Positions 26,327 through 35,741 of a stretch of DNA of 45,458 bases are shown here, in pieces. The position numbers were made by a program, and so were the translations under genes. The notes under the pieces were generated by a model, which was not told the origin of the DNA, searched no databases, and saw nothing but the letters and a program-made list of their open reading frames with translations. Origin of the DNA: Cricetibacter osteomyelitidis (lineage in GTDB: Bacteria; Pseudomonadota; Gammaproteobacteria; Enterobacterales; Pasteurellaceae); NCBI RefSeq assembly GCF_004340985.1, contig NZ_SLYB01000018.1, positions 1 to 45,458 on the forward strand, written 5' to 3'. Position 1 is the stretch's first letter. Every line of letters begins with the position of its first letter.

Positions 26327-27382
26327 ATGGAATTAGCCATAAAAGAGTTTGGTCAGATAGAAGAGCATCCGGTTGAGCTAATTACGCTAAAAAATTCCCA
26401 AAATTTTAGTATTAGCATTACTAATTACGGTTGTATTGTAACATCAATCAAAATGCCGGATCGTCACGGAAATATTGATGATATTGTTTTAGGTTATGAT
26501 TCCTTAGAAAAATATTTATCCGGACATCCTTTTTTTGGTGCAATTGCGGGACGATTTGCAAACCGAATAGCTGACGGTGTTTTAAAAATTAATAATCAAG
26601 TCTATCAATTGGAAAAAAATGAGATAGCCACACAACAACACCTTCATGGCGGAAAAAAAGGGTTTGATAAATACATTTGGGGTTACGATATAGAACAAAC
26701 TCCAACCAGGATTATGGTTCATTTTCATCGAGTGTCTTGTGATGGTGAAGCTGGCTACCCAGGAAATTTAATGGTAACACATAGTGTTGGTTTGGATGAG
26801 AGCAATCAGGTTCATTTTTATTTTAATGCTATTACGGATAAACCAACAGTTGTTAATCTTGTTAATCATAGCTACTACAATTTATTAGGTCACAATAGAG
26901 GAACAATTGAAAATCATATTTTAAAAGTTTTTGCCGATTTTTATACTCCGATAAATGAGCACCTTATCCCAACCGGAGAGATTAAAAAATTAGCTGATAC
27001 GCCATTGGATTTTATTCAACCAATATCGCTGCATCATAATATGGAACGATTGCCTCGTGGTGAAATTGATCATAATTTTATATTGAGAAAAGATTATGTT
27101 TATGACGCCTATCATATGGCTGCCGAACTCTATGAACCAAAGTGCGGTCGTTTTATGTCAATTATTACCACGCAGCCTGCCGTGCAAATCTATAACGGTT
27201 CTAAATTATCTAATAAACTGTGGATAGGGCGGGATAACTCTAAATATGAGTCATTCGCAGGAATTTGCTTTGAAACACAACACTTCCCTAATAGTCCTAA
27301 TTATGCTCATTTTCCAACTACTCAGCTAAATCCCGGACAGACATACACGCAGAAAACAATTCACCAATTCAGTATTCGCTAA
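26327..27382 (+). CDS. galM: aldose 1-epimerase (GalM type), probably SQ mutarotase
   Basis: A 351-residue aldose 1-epimerase with the full GalM layout. Conserved: GRFANRIADG near residue 75, H107 in HLHGG, H181 in NLVNHSYYNLLG and the catalytic Glu E316 in GICFETQHFPNSPN. H107, H181 and E316 would act as acid, partner and base in ring opening. The likely role here is to interconvert the alpha and beta anomers of SQ released by YihQ. E. coli YihR in the equivalent position is shorter (308); this protein looks more like canonical galactose mutarotase. AAGGGG precedes the ATG. Contains one perfect uptake signal. Real substrate not shown by sequence. Confidence 0.85.
   Translation: MELAIKEFGQIEEHPVELITLKNSQNFSISITNYGCIVTSIKMPDRHGNIDDIVLGYDSLEKYLSGHPFFGAIAGRFANRIADGVLKINNQVYQLEKNEIATQQHLHGGKKGFDKYIWGYDIEQTPTRIMVHFHRVSCDGEAGYPGNLMVTHSVGLDESNQVHFYFNAITDKPTVVNLVNHSYYNLLGHNRGTIENHILKVFADFYTPINEHLIPTGEIKKLADTPLDFIQPISLHHNMERLPRGEIDHNFILRKDYVYDAYHMAAELYEPKCGRFMSIITTQPAVQIYNGSKLSNKLWIGRDNSKYESFAGICFETQHFPNSPNYAHFPTTQLNPGQTYTQKTIHQFSIR
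27140..27148 (+). repeat. DNA uptake signal inside galM
   Basis: AAGTGCGGT within the mutarotase gene. Confidence 0.9.
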
Positions 27383-27410
27383 TGATTTTAAGTGAGGTAA
27401 AAATCTTATT

Positions 27411-28148
27411 ATGATTACTATTATTGTTATGCTGGTTATCGCTTTAGGCAGTTTTACACAAGGGTTAACCGGATTTGGATTAGCACTCGTTTCTGTCCCT
27501 TTATTATCTTTGTGTATTGACGTAAAACTTGCTGTTCCTATAGCCGGTGTTTTCGGTTGGTTAGTTACTTTTCCTATTGTTTGGAAAATGCGTTCCCATA
27601 TTCAATGGAAAATCGTTTTAATTTTATTTATTGGTTCATTGCCTGGTTCCTACCTAGGAGCAGATTTACTTAAGCAGCTTCCGCCTAAAATCATTTTGGT
27701 TGTAATGGGTTGTGTGTTAATTATAGCAAGTTTATATTCGTTATTTTCAAAACGGGTACTATTTAAATCTGCTTCAAATACGTTGAGTCTGTTTGTCGGT
27801 TTTTGTTCAGGCGCCCTAGGAGCTAGTGTTGGTGAACCAGGCCCACCTGTTATTGCCTATACTTCAATGTTGCCACTAACAAATGATCAAACCAAATCAA
27901 CGCTTGTCTGTTTTTTTATGTTGCAAATGGTAGGTGCTATCGGAGGATTTTGGTCTAAAGGACTATTAACTGAAGATGTTTTCTTTTATGTGTTAAAAGC
28001 TATTCCTTTGTTTATTATTGGATTGAGTTTAGGGATGTTTTGTTACCATATATTGAATAAATACCGCTTCAATTATCATAAAATTATCTATTCTCTACTA
28101 CTTATTGTTGGAGGGATATTGATCTTAAAGAGTCTTTTAGTTGTATAA
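27411..28148 (+). CDS. TauE/SafE family sulfonate permease, probable DHPS exporter
   Basis: A 245-residue membrane protein with about eight hydrophobic segments, of the TauE/SafE (DUF81) family. Family marks are the first-helix region SFTQGLTGFGLALVSVPLL, the short loop with PGSYLGADLL near residue 80, and the second-repeat sequence FCSGALGASVGEPGPPV. Members export sulfite, sulfoacetate or other sulfonates, and a TauE-like permease is found in several sulfosugar gene clusters. Placed at the end of the YihU-T-Q-S-galM operon, it most likely exports DHPS. Direction of transport cannot be proved from sequence. GTGAGGT lies 15 bases before the ATG, a little far for a ribosome site, so the start is moderately sure. 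Confidence 0.78.
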   Translation: MITIIVMLVIALGSFTQGLTGFGLALVSVPLLSLCIDVKLAVPIAGVFGWLVTFPIVWKMRSHIQWKIVLILFIGSLPGSYLGADLLKQLPPKIILVVMGCVLIIASLYSLFSKRVLFKSASNTLSLFVGFCSGALGASVGEPGPPVIAYTSMLPLTNDQTKSTLVCFFMLQMVGAIGGFWSKGLLTEDVFFYVLKAIPLFIIGLSLGMFCYHILNKYRFNYHKIIYSLLLIVGGILILKSLLVV

Positions 28149-28214
28149 ATTAAGTAAAAAAGGCATTTTTATAAATTGCTAAATAAACTTCACCTTCCTT
28201 TTGCGAATTTAAAT

Positions 28215-28227
28215 GAAAAAAAATGAA
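28215..28227. promoter_or_regulatory. A-rich repeat, possible CsqR operator half (copy 3)
   Basis: AAAAAAAATGAAC, similar to AAAATAAATGAAC at 21075-21087 and to the minus-strand match at 21002-21016. Weak because the region is AT-rich. Confidence 0.25.
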
Positions 28228-28242
28228 CATTTATTGTCTATT

Positions 28243-28258
28243 TGTGATGTTTGTCACA
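28243..28258. promoter_or_regulatory. CRP binding site upstream of the TRAP operon
   Basis: TGTGATGTTTGTCACA is a perfect match to the CRP consensus TGTGA-N6-TCACA. It lies 64 bases before the dctQ ATG. A -10 element TAAATT (28280-28285) would put its centre at -41.5, and TATGAT (28275-28280) at about -36.5. Confidence 0.85.
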
Positions 28259-28321
28259 GTTTTAGATGTTTGATTATGATAAATTACGAACAGATTTGAT
28301 ACTAAAGGAAGGAGGGGAGTA

Positions 28322-28837
28322 ATGTTAAATAGAATTGAGCAATTACTTGCAAAAATAAATAACCCGATAGCAAAGTTTGGAAAATATATTGCAGGTTTTT
28401 TATTGGCAATAATGACGATTATAGTGTTATTACAAGTATTTTATCGATATTTATTACATGTTCCACTCAGTTGGAGTGACGAATTATCTTGTTATCTAAT
28501 GATCTATATGACCTATTTATGTATGCCATTGATTTATTTAGAAGATAGAAATATTGCAATGACTTTTTTGACTGAAAAAATACAAGGAAAAAGAATATAT
28601 CATTTCTTAATGTTAATCATTCATTTATTGTCACTCTTACTTTTTATTATTTGGATATATTTTGGCTGGCTATTTTTCTTAAAAGGTAATGTGATGGCAA
28701 ATAGCTTACCTTTTAAAATGTATTACATTTATATTGTTCCACCTGTTTTATTTGCAATAACCTGTTTATCTATTATTCAGAAAATTGTTAGTGAATTAAA
28801 TAAATTCGCTCATTATCAACCGATTGCACTTAAATAA
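28322..28837 (+). CDS. TRAP transporter small membrane subunit (DctQ type)
   Basis: A 171-residue protein with four predicted transmembrane helices (about 20-40, 55-75, 92-115 and 137-157). The motif RYLLHVPLSWSDELSCYLMIYMTY near residues 41-64 is the hallmark of DctQ subunits. It forms the membrane complex with DctM and receives substrate from the periplasmic DctP protein. A very strong ribosome site (AAGGAGGGGAG) precedes the ATG. It starts the three-gene TRAP unit and lies 173 bases after the TauE-like gene, behind its own CRP site. Substrate is inferred to be SQ or its glycerol glycoside. Confidence 0.88.
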   Translation: MLNRIEQLLAKINNPIAKFGKYIAGFLLAIMTIIVLLQVFYRYLLHVPLSWSDELSCYLMIYMTYLCMPLIYLEDRNIAMTFLTEKIQGKRIYHFLMLIIHLLSLLLFIIWIYFGWLFFLKGNVMANSLPFKMYYIYIVPPVLFAITCLSIIQKIVSELNKFAHYQPIALK

Positions 28838-28848
28838 GAGAGGATTAT

Positions 28849-30138
28849 ATGGTTTCTCCTATTTTTATCTTATATTTTCTAATTTTCTTACTTATTGGTG
28901 TTCCTGTGCTATTCGCTTTGGGATTATCTCCTGCGATAGCGTTATTTCAAGACGATAAAGTATTGTTTATCAATATGCTGTATCAGCGACTTTATTCAGG
29001 TCTTGATAGCTTTCTATTATTAGCGTTACCATTTTTTATGTTAGCGGGGGAATTTATGGTAAACGGTGGTATAACCAACCGTATTATTACTTTTTCTCAA
29101 ACTTTAGTACGACACCTAAAAGGTGGCTTAGGACATGTAGTTATTTTAGCTGCAACATTATTTGGTGCTCTAACCGGTTCATCCGTTGCTGCAACTTCTG
29201 CTATTGGTAACATGCTGATTCCGGAAATGGAACGTTATAAATATGACCGCACTTATGCGGCTGCACTTACGGCGGCGGCGACAGTTTTAGGTACAATTAT
29301 TCCACCAAGCGGTATTATGTTGATTTATGCTTTTGTGATGAATACTTCCGTTGCAGCTATGTTTATGGCCGGGGTAGTGCCTGGGTTGATACTTTGCATA
29401 GGGCTAATGTTCGTCAATAGAATCGAAATGCGGAAATATCCTGAAGTTGAACAATTTGAAAGAGCATCAAGAACTGAACGTTATGCAGGATTTAAAATGG
29501 CAATTTTGCCATTATTAACCCCTATAATTATCTTAGGAGGCATTTATGGTGGGATCTTTACGCCAACAGAAGCTGCGGCTGTTGCAGTATTTTATGCTCT
29601 TATTTTATCTGTATGGATAATGAAAAATTTGAAATTAAAAGATGTTATGCCGATGTTCGTTAAAGTAAGTATCAATGCGGCGGCTATTTTAATTATTGTT
29701 GCGGCTGCAAGTGGATTTGCTTCAGCTGTAAGCCTTTCCGGTATTGCAAATGAAATCACCAGCTTCTTATATTCAATTACTGATAATAAATATATGCTGT
29801 TTTTTATTGTTAATATTTTTCTATTTATTGTAGGTATGTTTTTAGATGCTGGTCCGGCTATTTTGATCTTTGCTCCTATATTAGCACCGATTATGACAAA
29901 TGTAGGTATTGATCCGGTACATTTCGGTGTTGTAATGGTATCCAATCTCTCTATAGGGTTGGCAACTCCGCCAATGGGATTAGTATTATTTGTCGCATCA
30001 GGTGTATCAGGAGTACCTTTACAAAAAATATCTCGAGCTATTATTCCATTTTTATTAATTGAGTTTTTAATTATATTTCTAATATCATTTTTTCCACCAC
30101 TCGTTATTGGATTACCAAAGGCTTTAGGGTTAATGTAA
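28849..30138 (+). CDS. TRAP transporter large membrane subunit (DctM type)
   Basis: A 429-residue transporter of the DctM/ion-transporter superfamily with about 12 hydrophobic helices. Family features are AGEFMVNGGITNRI near residue 65-78, ALTGSSVAATSAIGNMLIPEM near 105-125, IPPSGIMLIYA near 152 and GLATPPMGLVLFVASGV near 366. It carries out the sodium-driven uptake step. It begins 11 bases after dctQ and ends 25 bases before dctP, so the three are one transcription unit. Contains one perfect uptake signal. Substrate inferred from context only. Confidence 0.9.
   Translation: MVSPIFILYFLIFLLIGVPVLFALGLSPAIALFQDDKVLFINMLYQRLYSGLDSFLLLALPFFMLAGEFMVNGGITNRIITFSQTLVRHLKGGLGHVVILAATLFGALTGSSVAATSAIGNMLIPEMERYKYDRTYAAALTAAATVLGTIIPPSGIMLIYAFVMNTSVAAMFMAGVVPGLILCIGLMFVNRIEMRKYPEVEQFERASRTERYAGFKMAILPLLTPIIILGGIYGGIFTPTEAAAVAVFYALILSVWIMKNLKLKDVMPMFVKVSINAAAILIIVAAASGFASAVSLSGIANEITSFLYSITDNKYMLFFIVNIFLFIVGMFLDAGPAILIFAPILAPIMTNVGIDPVHFGVVMVSNLSIGLATPPMGLVLFVASGVSGVPLQKISRAIIPFLLIEFLIIFLISFFPPLVIGLPKALGLM
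29246..29254 (-). repeat. DNA uptake signal inside dctM
   Basis: ACCGCACTT within the TRAP large subunit gene. Confidence 0.9.
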
Positions 30139-30163
30139 ATCAATTATCTGTAAGGAGATGTGT

Positions 30164-31216
30164 ATGAAAATCAAAAATATTATTTTAGTTACTTCGTTAA
30201 TTATGGGGGCAAGTGCAATTTCTCAGGCCGCTGAATATAAATTAACGGTTCCTATTGTTACCAATACCGATAGTTATAATTATCAGTCATTACTTGTATT
30301 TAAAAATATTGCCGAATCTTATTCTAACGGAAGAATTGAAGTTGATATTTATCCTAGTGGACAACTTTGCGGTAATGCCAAGGAATGTCTAGCGGGGGTT
30401 CAGGCTGGAATGTTTGATTATTTCCAAACTACAGTTCCAGAGTTAGCCTATTACTGGAAACCATTGGAAGGTTTTGATCTGCCTTATCAATTACCCAATG
30501 ATCGTGTAGCAGAATGTGTTTATGATGATAAAGATTTAATAGCTGGTGTACGTGAAAATGTGCTGAAAAACACACAAAACCTAAGGCTAATGATGGTTTC
30601 CAATTCTGGTGGATGGCGTAATATTGCCACAACTAAAAAAACAGTTCATACGCCTTCAGATGTTAAAGGATTAAAATTAAGAACTGTACCAGCCCCGATT
30701 CAACAAGAACTTGTCAGAACGCTAGGTGGGGCACCTACGCCAATAGCTTGGCCTGAAGTCTATACGGCACTATCAACGGGAATGGTTGATGGTACTAAAA
30801 ATGGTATCGTCGATATTGTACAAATGAAATTCCATGAAAGTCTGAAACATATCATTTTGGATGGGCATGCTTATATGGGAGGAGCGTGGGTAATGAATAA
30901 CGACAAATTTAATTCATTACCGAATGATTTGAAAAAAGTTGTAGTTGATGCGGTTGTGGCTCAAAATCAGTATTTAAGAGCTTATCCTAAATGGAAAGAA
31001 TTTGACGCCTATGAAATTTTCAAAAAAACTGGTGGAAAAATTTATAACCCGACAGAGCAAGAAAAAGCCGATTTTAAAGCCGCATCAGCAGCTGTGCGTG
31101 AAAACTATTTGGCTTCAGCGACACCTGAAAGTAAAGAATGGTTAAATAAATTTGAAAATCAGATTCAGGCATGTCAAGCAAAAATTGCAGAAGAAGATAA
31201 AAAAACGCTAGAATAA
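30164..31216 (+). CDS. TRAP transporter periplasmic substrate-binding protein (DctP type)
   Basis: A 350-residue DctP-family binding protein with a signal peptide of about 22 residues (cleavage likely after SQA, before AEYKL). Typical features: IYPSGQL near residue 62, R173 in KLRTVP, the Arg that binds the acidic group of most TRAP ligands, and the TPIAWPEVYTALSTGMVDG segment after it. Cys residues near 69, 75, 118 and 336 could form disulfides, which is not common in the family. ATG 30164 is preferred over ATG 30158 because AAGGAG abuts the earlier one. R173 could pair with the sulfonate of SQ; this is inferred, not shown. Confidence 0.88.
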   Translation: MKIKNIILVTSLIMGASAISQAAEYKLTVPIVTNTDSYNYQSLLVFKNIAESYSNGRIEVDIYPSGQLCGNAKECLAGVQAGMFDYFQTTVPELAYYWKPLEGFDLPYQLPNDRVAECVYDDKDLIAGVRENVLKNTQNLRLMMVSNSGGWRNIATTKKTVHTPSDVKGLKLRTVPAPIQQELVRTLGGAPTPIAWPEVYTALSTGMVDGTKNGIVDIVQMKFHESLKHIILDGHAYMGGAWVMNNDKFNSLPNDLKKVVVDAVVAQNQYLRAYPKWKEFDAYEIFKKTGGKIYNPTEQEKADFKAASAAVRENYLASATPESKEWLNKFENQIQACQAKIAEEDKKTLE

Positions 31217-31257
31217 TTAATCATAACCAATAAAAACAACCGATATTTTGTTCGGAT

Positions 31258-31308
31258 CAGACTGCTGACAAGTCCCAAATATTTGCCTAGAACTTTGTCA
31301 GCAGTCTG
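31258..31308. repeat. long inverted repeat between dctP and pgi
   Basis: CAGACTGCTGACAA (31258-31271) and TTGTCAGCAGTCTG (31295-31308) are perfectly complementary over 14 bases, with a 23-base loop. It lies between two convergent genes, so it may end transcription from both sides, but no strong T run follows on either strand. Confidence 0.7.
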
Positions 31309-31352
31309 AGAATCTTCTTAGATCGCGTTATGGCTATTTATTTCAAGTTGGA

Positions 31353-33011
<1,659 letters not shown>

Positions 33012-33031
33012 TTAAGTTTAGTATTAATCAA

Positions 33032-34111
33032 TTAATCCACATATTCGGTTAACACGCGAGGCGTTAACTTCGTAATCAGTTCATAGCTTAAAATCCCGGT
33101 ATAAGCAGAAACTTTTTCGATAGGCAACTCTTTGCCCCATAAAATAACTTCATCTCCCGCTTTATCCTGACTGTTGGCACCAAGATCAACAGTAATCATA
33201 TCCATGGATACACGACCGACAATAGGGACTTCCCGCCCGTTGACTACAACCGGCGTACCTGCTGGAATATTACGGGGATAACCATCGCCATAACCAATAG
33301 CAACCACACCGATTTTTGTATCTTGTGGGCTTGCCCAAATTCCGCTATAACCGACCGGCTCACCTTTTTTATGTGTTCGTACGGCAATTAACGAAGAGGT
33401 GAGTGTCATTACCGGCGTTAAACCGTATTCTTCACCGATCACATCATTAATCGGTGAAATACCATACATAATAATACCGGGACGAATCCATTCCAAATGA
33501 GATTCCGGCCAGTATAAAATACCGCCGGATGCCGCGATACTACGTTCACCGCTTTTATTTTGAGTGACAGAGAGAAAATTTTTCAGTTGTTTATTCGTGT
33601 AGTCGGATTCTAATTCATCCGCTTTACTAAAATGACTGACAAAACCAATATTCGGATCGATATTTGGACAAGTTTTCAGTTGTTGATAGAAATCATCAAC
33701 TTCATCCAAATGTACGCCTAAACGGTGCATACCGGTATCAATTTTCAGCCATACTTTAATTTTATTGGGCAAATCAGCTTGCTGTAATGCGATGAGTTGT
33801 TCTTTACTGTGTACAACGGTTTGGATGTTGTTGACTGCTAAAACGGGTAAATCTTTCGTGTCAAAAAAACCTTCTAATAATAAGATCGGTTTGATAACAC
33901 CGTGAGAACGCAACGTGAGAGCTTCTGCCAAGCGGGCTACACCGAAACAATCTACTAAATTTTCTACCGCACTTGATACGAATTCTAATCCGTGTCCGTA
34001 TCCATTGGCTTTTACAATTGCGATAACTTTGCTGTTCGGGGCTTTTTGTTTGATTGTTTGGATATTTTTTTTCAGTGCCGCCAAACTGATTCTGGCTGTT
34101 GCCGGTTTCAT
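33032..34111 (-). CDS. alr: alanine racemase
   Basis: A 359-residue PLP-dependent alanine racemase, supplying D-alanine for peptidoglycan. The PLP Lys is K34 in VKANGYGHG when counted from ATG 34111, the same number as in E. coli Alr. That start also has AGAAGG six bases upstream, whereas the earlier in-frame ATG at 34117 abuts that site. Other motifs: LLEGFF, KIDTGMHRLG, RPGIIMYG, GYSGIW with the catalytic Tyr near 255, and GRVSMDMITVDLG. It lies between dnaB and pgi, probably in one transcript with dnaB. Confidence 0.93.
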   Translation of the reverse strand: MKPATARISLAALKKNIQTIKQKAPNSKVIAIVKANGYGHGLEFVSSAVENLVDCFGVARLAEALTLRSHGVIKPILLLEGFFDTKDLPVLAVNNIQTVVHSKEQLIALQQADLPNKIKVWLKIDTGMHRLGVHLDEVDDFYQQLKTCPNIDPNIGFVSHFSKADELESDYTNKQLKNFLSVTQNKSGERSIAASGGILYWPESHLEWIRPGIIMYGISPINDVIGEEYGLTPVMTLTSSLIAVRTHKKGEPVGYSGIWASPQDTKIGVVAIGYGDGYPRNIPAGTPVVVNGREVPIVGRVSMDMITVDLGANSQDKAGDEVILWGKELPIEKVSAYTGILSYELITKLTPRVLTEYVD

Positions 34112-34134
34112 ATTCATCCTTCTGTGTTTATTCC

Positions 34135-35544
34135 TTAATACTCATCACTATACGCTTCACCGGCATAATTATCAAATCGGGAATATTGTCCTTGAAAGGT
34201 TAAACGCACTCGTCCAATCGGACCATTACGTTGTTTACCGATAATAATTTCCGCAATACCTTTGAGATCAGAGTTATCGTTATATACTTCATCACGATAA
34301 ATAAACATAATTAAATCCGCATCTTGCTCAATAGAGCCCGATTCACGCAAATCCGAGTTCACAGGTCGCTTATCTGCTCGTTGTTCTAAGCTACGATTTA
34401 ATTGTGACAACGCAACAACCGGGACTTCCAATTCTTTTGCTAATGCTTTTAGGGAACGGGAAATTTCTGCAATTTCCAACGTACGATTATCGGCAAATCC
34501 CGGTGCTTTCATTAATTGAAGATAATCGACCATAATCATACTTAAACCGTCATTTTCTTTATATACGCGACGAGCTCTGGAACGCAATTCCGTCGGCGTT
34601 AAACCGGCAGAATCGTCAATATACATATTCGGCTTTTCGCTTAAAATCGCCATAGTACTGGAAATACGCGACCATTCTTCATCATCATGAATTTGTCCGG
34701 TACGAATTTTAGTTTGATCGACGCGAGAAAGACTTGCCAACATACGCATCATAATTTGCTCTGCCGGCATCTCAAGGCTAAAAATTAATACCGGTTTATC
34801 ACTTGCCATAGCTGCATTTTCACAAAGATTCATAGCAAATGTGGTTTTACCCATAGACGGACGAGCGGCCACAATAATTAAATCGGAAGGTTGCAAACCG
34901 GCAGTTTTCTTATCTAAATCTTTAAAACCGGTTGTCACGCCGGTTACACCGTCATGATTTTTAGCATTAGCTAATTCTTCTATTTTATTTAAGGTTTGTT
35001 CTAAAATACCGATTATATTTTTAGGACCTTCATTAGCGTTAGTACGCTTTTCCGCTATATCGAAAACGGCTTTTTCAGCCTGATCTAAAATAGCATGAAT
35101 ATCTTGCCCTTTAGTAGAATATGCATTTTGAGCAATTTGATTACCTGCCGAGATAAGTTCTCTTAATACTGCTTTTTCACGCACAATATCAGCATAAGCA
35201 ATAATATTTGCGGCACTAGGTGTATTTTTGGACAGTTCGGCAAGATAAGCAAACCCGCCGACTTCTTGCAGGATATCTTTATTCTTTAAAGCTTGATCGA
35301 TGGTAATTAAATCAATCGGTTTGTGATTTCGGGTGAGATTTTCCATTTCTTGGAAAATTAAGCGATGAGCATAGCTATAAAAATCATCGGCAATCACATG
35401 TTCTGTGACGTTGTCCCATTGTTGATTATCCAACATGACACCACCTAATACAGCCTGTTCCGCTTCAATAGAGTGCGGAGGAATATTAAGTTGTGCGACC
35501 GGATTATTTTCTTTGCTCGATTGAATATTTTGTTGCTGTGCCAT
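34135..35544 (-). CDS. dnaB: replicative DNA helicase DnaB
   Basis: A 469-residue hexameric helicase (E. coli 471) that unwinds DNA at the replication fork. It has the N-terminal domain (IPPHSIEAEQAVLGGVMLD, 21-39), a linker and a RecA-like C-terminal domain with P-loop ARPSMGKTT (227-235), Walker B region MIMVDYLQLM and the DnaB-specific SQLNRSLEQR and RESGSIEQDADLIMFIYRDE. No intein insertion is seen. It heads the minus-strand dnaB-alr-pgi run and is divergent from the EamA-type transporter gene across a 197-base gap. Confidence 0.95.
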   Translation of the reverse strand: MAQQQNIQSSKENNPVAQLNIPPHSIEAEQAVLGGVMLDNQQWDNVTEHVIADDFYSYAHRLIFQEMENLTRNHKPIDLITIDQALKNKDILQEVGGFAYLAELSKNTPSAANIIAYADIVREKAVLRELISAGNQIAQNAYSTKGQDIHAILDQAEKAVFDIAEKRTNANEGPKNIIGILEQTLNKIEELANAKNHDGVTGVTTGFKDLDKKTAGLQPSDLIIVAARPSMGKTTFAMNLCENAAMASDKPVLIFSLEMPAEQIMMRMLASLSRVDQTKIRTGQIHDDEEWSRISSTMAILSEKPNMYIDDSAGLTPTELRSRARRVYKENDGLSMIMVDYLQLMKAPGFADNRTLEIAEISRSLKALAKELEVPVVALSQLNRSLEQRADKRPVNSDLRESGSIEQDADLIMFIYRDEVYNDNSDLKGIAEIIIGKQRNGPIGRVRLTFQGQYSRFDNYAGEAYSDEY

Positions 35545-35741
35545 TCGGTATTCTCATCAATAATTTTAACCCGCATATGATATAACAAATTCATCATAGG
35601 GTTAAGTAAAAATCGGTGAATTCAAGTGAATAGGGCGATTGTAAAGAAGATGACAAAAAAGATTGTATATTATAATATTCAGCGAATTAACTTGTATTTA
35701 TAGTTGACCACTTCATAGAATAATTTTATAAAGGAAAATTA

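Noticed and set aside
29592-30143. 183-codon open frame on the minus strand opposite dctM
   Set aside because: It lies wholly inside the well-supported dctM gene, is full of Ile/Asn/Thr codons typical of an antisense shadow, and has no ribosome site or family resemblance.
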